Of a stretch of DNA of 25,576 nucleotides, positions 1 through 7,678 are shown piece after piece. The notes beneath the pieces are model-generated. The model saw nothing but the letters and a program-made list of their open reading frames with translations. It made no database searches and was not told the DNA's origin. The number at the start of each line of letters is the position of its first letter. Position 1 is the first letter of the stretch. A program made the position numbers and the translations under genes. The stretch is from DATLYF01 sp035575095. GTDB taxonomy: Bacteria; Pseudomonadota; Gammaproteobacteria; Competibacterales; Competibacteraceae. The stretch covers positions 1 through 25,576 of the forward strand of contig DATLYF010000021.1 of NCBI GenBank assembly GCA_035575095.1, given 5' to 3'.

Positions 1-266
1 GTCTCGGGATTGCTGGCGATGTGCCGGCACACCGCATAGCCGTCCATATCCGGCATCATCAGGTCGAGCAGCACCACGCCCACATCACTGCGACTGGCCA
101 GGATATCCAGGGCCTGCTGGCCGCGCTCGGCTAGCAACACCTGGTGGAAGCCTTCGCCGTTGAGCAGCGCCTGCATCAGCACCAGATTGTCGCGCACATC
201 GTCCACCACCAAGATGGTGATGTCATTCAGGGGCAGATCATTTTGGCAATCGGCATCAGGCCGCAT
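1..266 (-). CDS. Receiver-domain response regulator, N-terminal part (cut by window start)
   Basis: The first 88 residues of a protein that runs off the left edge are visible. They form a CheY-like receiver: acidic pair D22-D23 after a hydrophobic strand (ILVVDD) and a phosphoacceptor aspartate, D68, in the strand LLDLMMPDMDG. The start is the ATG at 264-266, preceded by GAGGGA six bases upstream. The start lies inside the end of the hybrid kinase gene (11-base overlap), so the two are probably translationally coupled. It is the third gene of a signalling cluster read on the minus strand. The output domain lies outside the window, so it could be a single receiver, a regulator with an effector domain, or another hybrid kinase. 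The receiver assignment is firm; the function is unknown. Confidence 0.85.
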   Translation of the reverse strand, partial: MRPDADCQNDLPLNDITILVVDDVRDNLVLMQALLNGEGFHQVLLAERGQQALDILASRSDVGVVLLDLMMPDMDGYAVCRHIASNPE

Positions 267-2748
267 GGCGTTCCCTCAGGGCGCTCTCCAGTACCTCACG
301 CAGGCGTCCCTCCAGGGTATCGTCACCCTTCTGGATCACCTGCACCACACGCATCTCCAGTTCGCGCCGCTCGGCCGGGCTGAGCTGCTTGGCGGTGACC
401 ACCACCACCGGCAGGTTCATCAGCCGGCGGTCGGTGCGCAGCACGCGCAAGAACGTCAGCCCGTCCATCTCCGGCATCATCAGGTCGAGGAAGATTAGGT
501 CGGGCTCGTAGTGGTTGAGCACTTCCAGCGCTTCCTTGCCGTTGCTGGCGGTGCGAATCTCCTGCACCTCGCCGGTCAGCAGGGTCTTGAACAGCTCGTG
601 CACCTCGTGGTTGTCATCCACCACGAGGATGCGGCCCTGGTGGTCGGTCTGCAGGCTGCGGCGCAGGATGGCCAGCAGGTCGTCCTGGGCGATCGGCTTG
701 CTCAGCGCATCCATGGCTCCGAGCACCAGGGCGCGGCGACGGTCGGCGACGATGCTGATGATCACCACTGGGATCTGGCACAGCTCGGGGTCGCCCTTGA
801 GCCGGCGCAAGACCTCCCAGCCGTCCATGCCGGGCATCATCAGGTCCAGGGTGATGAGGTCGGGGTGGTATTGGCGCGCCAGGATCAGGGCCTGCTGGCC
901 GTCGCCGGTGGTCACCGGCTGACCGCCCAAGTCGCGGATGTAATTGGCCATCAGCTCGCGCGCATCGGCGTCGTCGTCGACTACCAGCACCACGCGGCTG
1001 CCCTGGGGGCGAGGCAGGGGGATGGCGGCAGCCAGCGGCGCCGGCTCGGCAGCCGGTTCCGCCAGCGCCGCGACGGGCGGGGCGGCGCTGATCGCGCCCG
1101 GCGCTGCCTGGGTAGTGAGCGGCAGCAGCACGGTGAAGGTGCTGCCCTCGCCGAGGCGGCTCTGCACGCCGATGCGCCCGCCCAGCATCTCGACGATGGA
1201 GCGGGTGATGGTCAGCCCCAAGCCAGTGCCACCGTACTTGCGGGTGGTGCCGGAATCGGCCTGGCGGAACGGCTCGAAGATGAGGTCGAGTTTCTCGGCC
1301 GGGATGCCGATGCCGGTATCGCGCACGTCGAGGGCCACGGCCTCGTCGCCGACGCGGCGCAGGGCCACGGTGACACCGCCCTGTTCGGTGAACTTGAGGG
1401 CGTTGCCGATGAGGTTGATCAGCACCTGGCGCAGCTTGTCGCCGTCGGTCTCGATCTCCGGCAGCTCCGCCTCGACCTCCAGCGCCAGCTTGAGGTGGCG
1501 GGCCTCGGCCTGGGCGTGCAGCATGTCCACCGTCTCCCGCGCCAGGGCGGCGAGCGAGAGCGGGCGGAACTCCAGCTCCATGCGCCCGGCCTCGATCTTG
1601 GAGAGGTCGAGGATGTCGTTGATCAGCCCCAGCAGATGCTTGCCGTTGCGATTGATGCGCTCGATATAGCCGAGGTCCTTGTCGTTCAGCGTGCCCTCAC
1701 GGTTCTTTAGCAGCACGCTGGAGAAGCCGATGATGGAGTTGAGCGGGGTGCGCAGTTCGTGGCTCATGTTAGCCACGAACTCGCTGCGCAGGCGGTCGGC
1801 TTCCAGCAGTTCCTGGTTGGCCTGCTCCAGGCGCAGCGCCTGCTGCTGCACGGTCTTGTAGGTGAGCGCGTTGGAGAGGGCGCTGCCGAGCGCGTCGATG
1901 GCGTTCTGCAGCACCCGCAGCCGGGTCTCGTCGGGCAGGGCCAGCAGGCCGATCAGCACCACCCCCAGGGCGCGGTCCTGGAACAGGATGGGCAGGCCCA
2001 GCACGCAGCGCAGTTGCACGCTGGTGAAGCCGAGGTTGATGGCGGGGAAAGCCTGCGGGTCGATGTCCTGGATGGTGATCAGGCTCTTGCGTGCCAGCAC
2101 TTCGCCGGGCAGGCCCTCCTCCGGGTTGCCGCCGGCGAAGGCGCGCAGCGCGGCGCGGTCGATGCCGCTCTCGCTGAGCTTGATCAGCTTGCCGGCGCGC
2201 TCCTCGCGCACATAGATCTGACCGAGCTGGGCATCGCTCGAGCGGAGGATGAAGTCCAGTGCCTTCTGCCCCAGGGTGTTGACGTCGACGGTGTTGAGCG
2301 ACTCCAGGAAGTCGCCGAAACGGGCCTGGCGCTGGTATTCCTGGGTGAGCTTGCTGTTCTGCTCCTCCAGCTGATAGCGGTTGCTCTCCAGTTCCGCCTG
2401 CTGCCGTTCCAGCTGGCCCACCGCCTGCTGGATGCGCTCGGCCATGCCGTTGATGGCCCGCGCCAGCAGACCGATGGCATCGCCGTGGCCGTCCTCGGCG
2501 CGGCTGGCGTAGTCGCCGGCGCCGATGGCCTCGGCCACCGCCGCCAGCCGCGCCAGGCGCTGGGTCATGTGGCGGATCATGAACATGCCCACCAGCAGCA
2601 CCACCAGGGCGAGGCCGGTGCCCAGGGTCTGCATCGTGTCGTGATCGACCCGCATCAGCGTGGGCAGATAGAGCACCGCCAGCAGGGTGGCGAGCAGGGC
2701 GAGCAGCACCCAGGTGAGCGGGCGCATGCGGTAGATGGTGGCAGTCAT
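256..2748 (-). CDS. Membrane hybrid sensor histidine kinase (TM-HAMP-GAF-HisKA-HATPase-REC-REC)
   Basis: An 830-residue sensor kinase of the inner membrane. In order: two transmembrane segments (about 12-31 and 43-58) with almost no periplasmic loop, a HAMP linker (about 59-112), a coiled coil (about 112-145), and a GAF-like domain (about 150-298). Then comes a HisKA domain with phosphoacceptor H330 in SHELRTPLN. The HATPase has its N box at 445-449, DTGIGI at 477-482 and GGTGLGL at 506-512. After an Ala/Pro-rich linker come two receivers with phosphoacceptors D635 and D755. The first has the usual KP pair (K684-P685); in the second the lysine (K807) is followed by glycine. The ATG at 2746-2748 is preferred because GGGAGG lies six bases upstream; a TTG two codons earlier is also in frame. 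With almost no extracytoplasmic loop, sensing is probably cytosolic through GAF, or in the membrane. The signal is unknown. No Hpt domain is visible. Confidence 0.92.
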   Translation of the reverse strand: MTATIYRMRPLTWVLLALLATLLAVLYLPTLMRVDHDTMQTLGTGLALVVLLVGMFMIRHMTQRLARLAAVAEAIGAGDYASRAEDGHGDAIGLLARAINGMAERIQQAVGQLERQQAELESNRYQLEEQNSKLTQEYQRQARFGDFLESLNTVDVNTLGQKALDFILRSSDAQLGQIYVREERAGKLIKLSESGIDRAALRAFAGGNPEEGLPGEVLARKSLITIQDIDPQAFPAINLGFTSVQLRCVLGLPILFQDRALGVVLIGLLALPDETRLRVLQNAIDALGSALSNALTYKTVQQQALRLEQANQELLEADRLRSEFVANMSHELRTPLNSIIGFSSVLLKNREGTLNDKDLGYIERINRNGKHLLGLINDILDLSKIEAGRMELEFRPLSLAALARETVDMLHAQAEARHLKLALEVEAELPEIETDGDKLRQVLINLIGNALKFTEQGGVTVALRRVGDEAVALDVRDTGIGIPAEKLDLIFEPFRQADSGTTRKYGGTGLGLTITRSIVEMLGGRIGVQSRLGEGSTFTVLLPLTTQAAPGAISAAPPVAALAEPAAEPAPLAAAIPLPRPQGSRVVLVVDDDADARELMANYIRDLGGQPVTTGDGQQALILARQYHPDLITLDLMMPGMDGWEVLRRLKGDPELCQIPVVIISIVADRRRALVLGAMDALSKPIAQDDLLAILRRSLQTDHQGRILVVDDNHEVHELFKTLLTGEVQEIRTASNGKEALEVLNHYEPDLIFLDLMMPEMDGLTFLRVLRTDRRLMNLPVVVVTAKQLSPAERRELEMRVVQVIQKGDDTLEGRLREVLESALRERHAA

Positions 2749-2750
2749 GG

Positions 2751-3137
2751 TCAACCTCCCTGGCCGTGGCTCAGCAACCGTTCGATGGCGTCGAGCAGTA
2801 TCGTCTCGTCGGTGATGGGTTTGCTCACGTAGGCATCGAAGCCGGCCGCCAGGAAGCGCTCCTGGTCGCCCTTCATGGCGTGCGAGGTCAGGGCGATGGC
2901 CGGTATCCCGGCTAGGCGTGGATCCTGGCGCAGGGTGCGCAACAGCTCCACTCCGTCCATGCCGGGCAGGGAGATGTCGCAGAGCAGCAGATCGGGACGG
3001 TAGCCGCTGTTGGGCGCCAGCGCCTCCAAGGCCTCGAAGCCGTCGACGCAGGCGCGGATGTCGTAGAGGGCATCGAGGAAGGCGAAGACCAGATCGCGAT
3101 TGTCGGGGTTGTCTTCAACCAGCAATATCCGTTTCAT
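2751..3137 (-). CDS. Stand-alone receiver protein (DivK/CheY-like)
   Basis: A 128-residue protein consisting only of a receiver domain. It starts directly with the first strand (MKRILLVEDN; acidic residues E8-D9), has phosphoacceptor D54 in CDISLPGMDG, switch residue T84, and K106-P107 in YVSKP. It has no output domain, so it probably acts by protein contact or as a relay element, like DivK. Its stop codon lies two bases before the ATG of the hybrid kinase, so the two form an operon. The frame stays open upstream to an ATG at 3242 that has a reasonable GAGGA site. That version adds 35 Arg/Pro/Ala-rich residues unlike any receiver, so I prefer the internal ATG at 3135-3137, though its Shine-Dalgarno site is poor. 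Confidence 0.87.
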   Translation of the reverse strand: MKRILLVEDNPDNRDLVFAFLDALYDIRACVDGFEALEALAPNSGYRPDLLLCDISLPGMDGVELLRTLRQDPRLAGIPAIALTSHAMKGDQERFLAAGFDAYVSKPITDETILLDAIERLLSHGQGG

Positions 3138-3285
3138 GGCGGGATGCAGCCTCGCTTCGGGCCGATGGGATGCGGGTTCCGGGTCTAATCGGCGGGCGGG
3201 CGCCCGGCCCGGTTCGGCGCGTGCGGTTTCATGGTACTTCATCTACCGCTTTCCTCGTAGAGTGTAGGGAAGTTGGCGGGCCTGT

Positions 3286-3765
3286 TCAGCGGGGGATGAC
3301 CAGCTTGAGCGTCTCCTTGATCTCCTCCATCACCACACAGCTCTTGGAATCGCGCACGCCGGGCAGGGTCTGCACGATCTCGCCGAGCAGCTCGCGGTAG
3401 GCTGCCATGTCGGGGATGCGCACTTTGAGCAGATAATCGAAGCTGCCGGAAACCAGGTGGCACTCCTGTACCTGGGGGATCTTCAGCACCGCTGCGCGGA
3501 ACTGGGCAAAGATGTCGGGCGAGGTGTAATCCAGGCTGATCTCCACGAACACCAGCAGCCCGGCGTCCAGGTAGGCGGGTTCCAGCACCGCCGTATAGCC
3601 TTTGATGAAGCCGTCCTTCTCCAGGCGCCGCACCCGTTCCAGACAGGGGGAGGTGGACAGCCCCACCTGGGCGGCCAGGTCGACGAAGGAGATGCGGCCG
3701 TTGTCTTGCAGGACGCGCAGGATGTTGCGGTCGATGCGATCGAGCTGACGTGGGGGCTTGGCCAT
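3286..3765 (-). CDS. dadR: Lrp/AsnC-family regulator, probably DadR
   Basis: A 159-residue transcription regulator close in length to E. coli Lrp (164). The N-terminal helix-turn-helix spans about 9-60 (LDRIDRNILRVLQ, then STSPCLERVRRLE as recognition helix). The C-terminal RAM ligand-binding fold spans about 70-145 and has the typical GSFDYLLKV stretch at 107-115. It is divergent from dadA across a 144-bp AT-rich gap. In pseudomonads the Lrp relative DadR sits beside dadA-dadX and activates them in response to alanine, so this is the likely role here. That role is inferred from position and family. Lrp proteins usually also regulate themselves and form octamers or larger discs. It could instead be a more general Lrp. 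The Shine-Dalgarno site before the ATG at 3763-3765 is weak. Confidence 0.88.
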   Translation of the reverse strand: MAKPPRQLDRIDRNILRVLQDNGRISFVDLAAQVGLSTSPCLERVRRLEKDGFIKGYTAVLEPAYLDAGLLVFVEISLDYTSPDIFAQFRAAVLKIPQVQECHLVSGSFDYLLKVRIPDMAAYRELLGEIVQTLPGVRDSKSCVVMEEIKETLKLVIPR

Positions 3766-3909
3766 AGAATTTTCTATTGGTGGATTAGATTCGGAAAATT
3801 TGACTGGTTATTTCATAAATTCAAGAAAAATTTCTGATGTAACTCCACTAATATGGCGCAAATTTCTGAAGCCGGTGCAGCCGGTTCCTGAGCCGATAGG
3901 AGTGGAGAG
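3766..3909. promoter_or_regulatory. AT-rich divergent control region between dadR and dadA with Lrp-like sites
   Basis: This gap is strikingly AT-rich for the window. Two stretches partly match the E. coli Lrp consensus YAGHAWATTWTDCTR as I remember it: 3765-3779, overlapping the dadR start codon, and 3822-3836, each at about 11 of 15 positions. The word AATTTCTGA occurs twice, near 3829 and 3861. A possible -10 for dadA is TAATAT at 3849-3854, but no good -35 is spaced for it. Lrp control is inferred from family knowledge and the base composition. Confidence 0.5.
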
Positions 3910-5178
3910 ATGAAGGTCGTCATTCTGGGCAGCGGTGTGGTCGGTGTGGCCAGCGCCTATTACCTGGCCAAGGCCGGGCACGAGGTGGAGGTGCTGGACC
4001 GGCAGCCCGGTCCCGCGCTGGAGACCAGCTACGCCAACGCCGGCGAGGTGTCGCCGGGCTACGCCAGCCCCTGGGCTGGCCCCGGGGTGCCGCTCAAGGC
4101 CGTCAAGTGGCTGCTGCAGAAGCACGCCCCGCTGGTGGTGCGGCCCAAGCTGGACCCGGCCATGTGGGCCTGGATGTGGCGTATGCTGCTCAACTGCACC
4201 CAGGCCGCCTACGAGGTCAACAAGCCGCGCATGATGCGCCTGGCCCACTACAGCCGCGACTGCCTGATCGAGTTGCGCCGCGACACCGGCATTCAATACG
4301 ACGAGCGTGCCAAGGGCACGCTGCAGCTGTTTCGCGACCAGAAAGGCGTGGACGGCACCGCCAAGGACATCGCCATCCTGGAGCAGTACGGGGTGTCCTA
4401 TCGGCTGCTCGACCGCGAGGGCTGCATCGGCCAGGAGCCGGGCCTGGCCCGGGTCAAGGACAAGATCGCCGGCGGCCTGCTGCTGCCCAACGACGAGACC
4501 GGCGACTGCTACAAGTTCACCAACGCGCTGGCGCAAATGGCCGAGGCGCTAGGGGTGAAGTTCCACTACGGCGTCACCATCGACGGCCTGGAGGCCGAGG
4601 GCGGCCGCATCAGTGCGGTGCGCACCGACTGCGGTCGGTTCCAGGCCGAGCGCTATGTGCTGGCACTGGGCAGCTATTCGCCGCAGTTGCTGGCGCCGGT
4701 CGGCATCCGCATCCCGGTATTCCCGGTCAAGGGCTATTCGCTGACCGTGCCCATCGTCGACTACGCTGCTGCCCCCGAGTCCACCATCCTCGACGAGAGC
4801 TACAAGGTGGCGCTGACCCGGCTGGGCGATCGCATCCGCGTCGGCGGCACCGCCGAGCTGGCCGGCTACGACCTCAGGCTGCGCGCCTCGCGCTGCGAGA
4901 CCATCCGCTTCGTGGTGGAGGATCTGTTCCCGGGCGGTGGCGATATGAGCAAGGCCCAATTCTGGACCGGCCTGCGTCCCATGACCCCGGACGGCACGCC
5001 CATCGTCGGCAAGACCCGCTATGCCAACCTGTTCCTCAACACCGGCCACGGCACCCTGGGCTGGACCATGGCCTGCGGTTCCGGCCGAGTGATCGCCGAC
5101 CTGGTCTCGGGCAGGACGCCGGAGATCGACATGGAAGGGCTGGGCGTGGAGCGCTATCCTCACGCCCAGGCTGCTTGA
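3910..5178 (+). CDS. dadA: D-amino acid dehydrogenase small subunit (DadA)
   Basis: A 422-residue FAD enzyme (E. coli DadA has 432) that oxidises D-amino acids, chiefly D-alanine, to the 2-oxo acid and ammonia and passes electrons to the respiratory chain at the inner membrane. The Rossmann dinucleotide motif GSGVVG lies at 7-12, followed by the acidic end of the second strand near residue 30. The DadA-typical stretch ETSYANAGEVSPGYASPW begins at 38, and the C-terminal FAD contact NTGHGTLGWTMACGSG is present. AGGAG lies about seven bases before the ATG. It is followed ten bases later by alanine racemase, the usual dadA-dadX pair that turns L-alanine into pyruvate through D-alanine. Control is probably by the divergent Lrp-type gene. 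Confidence 0.95.
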   Translation: MKVVILGSGVVGVASAYYLAKAGHEVEVLDRQPGPALETSYANAGEVSPGYASPWAGPGVPLKAVKWLLQKHAPLVVRPKLDPAMWAWMWRMLLNCTQAAYEVNKPRMMRLAHYSRDCLIELRRDTGIQYDERAKGTLQLFRDQKGVDGTAKDIAILEQYGVSYRLLDREGCIGQEPGLARVKDKIAGGLLLPNDETGDCYKFTNALAQMAEALGVKFHYGVTIDGLEAEGGRISAVRTDCGRFQAERYVLALGSYSPQLLAPVGIRIPVFPVKGYSLTVPIVDYAAAPESTILDESYKVALTRLGDRIRVGGTAELAGYDLRLRASRCETIRFVVEDLFPGGGDMSKAQFWTGLRPMTPDGTPIVGKTRYANLFLNTGHGTLGWTMACGSGRVIADLVSGRTPEIDMEGLGVERYPHAQAA

Positions 5179-5188
5179 GGATCCGCGC

Positions 5189-6262
5189 ATGCGCGCTGCC
5201 ACCGCCACCATCCACCTCGATGCCATCCGCCACAACCTGACCCGGGTGCGGCAGCTCGCCCCCGGCAGCCGGGTGGTGGCGGTGGTCAAGGCCAACGGCT
5301 ACGGCCACGGCGCCGCTCGCATCCTGCCGGCGCTGAGCGGCGCCGACGCGCTGGGCGTGGCCTGCATCGAGGAGGCCCTGGCCCTGCGCGAGGCCGGGGC
5401 GTGTCTACCGGTGCTGCTGTTGGAAGGGGTGTTCGAGGCCGAGGAACTGCCGCTGTGCGCCCGCCACGGTTTCCAGATCGCCGTGCACGAGCCTGGCCAG
5501 CTCGCCATGCTGGAGCAGGCGCGGCTGGAACGGCCGCTGGTGGTGTGGCTCAAGCTTGATTCTGGCATGCACCGTCTGGGCTTCCCGCCAGAACGGGTGC
5601 GGCAAGCCTGGCAGCGGCTGCAGGCAGCGGCCAGTGTCGCCGAGGTGCGGCTGATGAGCCATTTCGCCAGCGCCGACGATCCCGACGATCCGCAGACCGC
5701 GGCCCAGCTGGAGGTCTGGCGGGCGGCCCTGGACGGCATCCCCGGCGCGCGCTCCTTGGCCAACTCGGCCGGCGTGCTGGCCTGGCCGAGTGCCCATCAC
5801 GACTGGGTGCGGCCCGGGGTGATGCTGTACGGTGTCTCGCCGATGAAGGACCGCACCGGCCCCGACGATGGCCTGCGCCCGGCCATGACCCTGGCCACCC
5901 GGCTGATCGCGGTGCAGCGCCTGCAGCGCGGCGAGAAGGTCGGCTACAGCGGCACCTTCGTCTGTCCTGAGGATATGGACATCGGCATCGCCGCCATCGG
6001 CTACGGCGACGGCTACCCGCGCCATGCCGGCAGCGGCACTCCGGTGCTGGTCAACGGCCGCGCCGCTGCCCTGGCCGGGCGCGTGTCCATGGACATGCTG
6101 GCCATCGACCTGCGCCGCGTCCCCGGCGCCAAGGTAGGCGACCCGGTGGTGCTGTGGGGCGCGGGTCTGCCGGTGGAGCGCATCGCCGCCGCTGCCGGCA
6201 CCATCGGCTACGAGCTGCTGTGCGCGGTCAAGCCGCGGGTGCGGTTCGTGGTCGAGGAATAG
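5189..6262 (+). CDS. alr: Alanine racemase (catabolic DadX type by context)
   Basis: A 357-residue PLP enzyme that interconverts L- and D-alanine. The PLP lysine is K34 in VVKANGYGHG. The second catalytic base is Y253 in VGYSGTF, at the distance from the lysine expected by comparison with E. coli Alr (K34, Y255). The C-terminal beta domain has GRVSMDM. The GAGG ribosome site overlaps the dadA stop, so the gene is very probably co-transcribed with dadA and feeds it D-alanine. It may also supply D-alanine for peptidoglycan, since no second alr is visible here. Its last 55 bases overlap the 3' end of the convergent tesA gene, and no terminator is seen between them. Confidence 0.95.
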   Translation: MRAATATIHLDAIRHNLTRVRQLAPGSRVVAVVKANGYGHGAARILPALSGADALGVACIEEALALREAGACLPVLLLEGVFEAEELPLCARHGFQIAVHEPGQLAMLEQARLERPLVVWLKLDSGMHRLGFPPERVRQAWQRLQAAASVAEVRLMSHFASADDPDDPQTAAQLEVWRAALDGIPGARSLANSAGVLAWPSAHHDWVRPGVMLYGVSPMKDRTGPDDGLRPAMTLATRLIAVQRLQRGEKVGYSGTFVCPEDMDIGIAAIGYGDGYPRHAGSGTPVLVNGRAAALAGRVSMDMLAIDLRRVPGAKVGDPVVLWGAGLPVERIAAAAGTIGYELLCAVKPRVRFVVEE

Positions 6263-6897
6263 GAATCTCTGTTCTCGAGCAGCGGCTCCAGCACCTTCCA
6301 CACATTGTCCACGATCCGCATTTGCGCGGCGGCGGTGGGGTGGATGCCATCCTCCTGCATCATGCCTGGCTGCGCCGCCACCCCGTCCAGCAGGAAGGGA
6401 ATCAGCGGGACGTCGTACTGCCGCGCCAGCTCCCCGTACAGCGCCTGGAACTTTTCCGTGTAGCGCGGACCGTAATTGGGCGGTATGCGCATCTCCGCCA
6501 GCAACACCTGCGCCCCGGCCTGGTGCGCGCTCTCGATCATCGCCGCCAGGTTGGACTTCACGACCTCCAGCGGTAGTCCGCGCAGGCCGTCGTTGCCGCC
6601 CAGCTCCAGGATGACGATGTCCGGGCGGTGCTGGGCGAGCGCCGCCGGCAGCCGCGAGCGCCCGCCTGTGCTGGTGTCGCCGCTGATGCTGGCGTTGACC
6701 ACGCGGTGGGGATAGCCTTGAGTCTGCAGGCGCTGCTGCAGCAGATTGACCCAGCTGTGCGCCAGCTCGATGCCGTAGCCGGAGCTGAGGCTGTCGCCCA
6801 GCACCAGGATCACCGGCTCGGCGGCCGCGAGCGGCGCGGTGAGCGTCAGCAGCAGCGCGGCAAGCCGCAAGCGATTCAGTACAGCGCCTAGTCGCAT
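6208..6897 (-). CDS. tesA: Periplasmic acyl-CoA thioesterase/lysophospholipase L1 (TesA), SGNH hydrolase
   Basis: A 229-residue secreted SGNH esterase. A signal peptide is clear (RLAALLLTLTAPLAAA, cleavage near residue 26). The block I motif GDSLS holds nucleophile S36. The oxyanion residues are G73 and N102 (GGND), and the D183/H186 pair lies in DGIHP. TesA of E. coli hydrolyses acyl-CoA, lysophospholipid and other esters. I choose the ATG at 6895-6897 because AAGGA precedes it at good spacing; an ATG eight codons upstream (6921) is possible. The frame runs about 20 residues past the family's usual end (near LEPLLENR) into the antisense of alr. It is divergent from ybbA, as in E. coli. Confidence 0.9.
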   Translation of the reverse strand: MRLGAVLNRLRLAALLLTLTAPLAAAEPVILVLGDSLSSGYGIELAHSWVNLLQQRLQTQGYPHRVVNASISGDTSTGGRSRLPAALAQHRPDIVILELGGNDGLRGLPLEVVKSNLAAMIESAHQAGAQVLLAEMRIPPNYGPRYTEKFQALYGELARQYDVPLIPFLLDGVAAQPGMMQEDGIHPTAAAQMRIVDNVWKVLEPLLENRDSYSSTTNRTRGLTAHSSS

Positions 6898-6940
6898 GCT
6901 CGTTTTCCTTACAGAGGCCATTTCCGGAAAATCCTAATTC

Positions 6941-7657
6941 ATGGGCCACAGTCAAGCGGAAATCATCGTCCGGGCCGAGGCCCTGGGCAAGCGCGTGACC
7001 AGTCCCGAGGGGGAGCTGGTCATCCTCGACGAGCTGAGTTTCAGCGTGCGTCGCGGCGAGAGCGTGGCCATCCTCGGCGCCTCCGGCTCCGGCAAGTCCA
7101 CCTTGCTTGGGCTGCTGGCCGGGCTGGATCTGCCCAGCGCGGGTCGGGTGTGGCTGGCCGGTCAGGATCTTACCGCCCTGGATGAGGACGGCCGCGCCCG
7201 GCTGCGGGCGCGGCGAGTCGGCTTCGTGTTCCAGTCCTTCCAGCTCCTGCCCGGTCTGACCGCCCTGGAGAACGTCATGCTGCCCCTGGAGCTGGCCGGC
7301 CAGCGGGATGCCGAGCGCGCCGCTCGCGAGGTGCTGGAGCGGGTCGGCCTGGGGGCGCGGCTCGCGCACTACCCGTCCCAGCTCTCCGGCGGCGAGCAGC
7401 AGCGGGTGGCCATTGCCCGCGCCTTCGCTGGCGGCCCCGATCTGCTGTTCGCCGATGAGCCCACCGGCAACCTGGATCAACGCACCGGCGCGCGCATCAT
7501 CGAGCTGCTGTTCGCCCTCAATCGCGAGCACGGTACCACCCTGGTGCTGGTCACCCACGATGCCCAGCTCGCCCGCCACTGCCAGCGCCGCCTGGAACTG
7601 GCCGGCGGCCGGCTGCTGGAGGCGGCGGGACGGGCGGAACGGGTGGAGCGGGCCTGA
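6941..7657 (+). CDS. ybbA: ABC transporter ATP-binding protein, YbbA (LolD/MacB-like)
   Basis: A 238-residue ATPase subunit. Walker A GASGSGKST is at 46-54, the Q loop at Q98 in FVFQSFQLLPG, the signature LSGGEQQR at 148-155, Walker B LLFADEP at 168-174 with E173 catalytic, and the switch H206 in THD. The family (MacB/LolD type) drives extrusion or lipoprotein-handling systems rather than substrate import. The partner permease starts 21 bases downstream. The gene order tesA, divergent from ybbA-ybbP, matches E. coli. The physiological substrate of YbbAP is not settled. At most 43 bases separate its start from the tesA start, so both promoters must be very compact or lie inside the coding regions. 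Confidence 0.92.
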   Translation: MGHSQAEIIVRAEALGKRVTSPEGELVILDELSFSVRRGESVAILGASGSGKSTLLGLLAGLDLPSAGRVWLAGQDLTALDEDGRARLRARRVGFVFQSFQLLPGLTALENVMLPLELAGQRDAERAAREVLERVGLGARLAHYPSQLSGGEQQRVAIARAFAGGPDLLFADEPTGNLDQRTGARIIELLFALNREHGTTLVLVTHDAQLARHCQRRLELAGGRLLEAAGRAERVERA

Positions 7658-7678
7658 GGATCCAGAAGAGAGCGTGAC

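Noticed and set aside
511..1710. 399-residue plus-strand frame opposite the hybrid kinase
   Set aside because: Antisense to HisKA, HATPase and receiver domains with no motif of its own.
3197..3206. Ten-bp palindrome CGGGCGCCCG between dadR and the lone receiver gene
   Set aside because: It has no loop and no T tract, so it is a poor terminator, and such GC palindromes are common by chance in this composition.
3138..3242. 35-residue N-terminal extension of the lone receiver
   Set aside because: A fair ribosome site exists at 3242, but the Arg/Pro/Ala-rich stretch is unlike any receiver, and the conserved domain begins exactly at the internal ATG.
5405..7579. 724-residue minus-strand open frame across alr, tesA and ybbA
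   Set aside because: It is antisense or out of frame to three clearly conserved genes and shows no domain.
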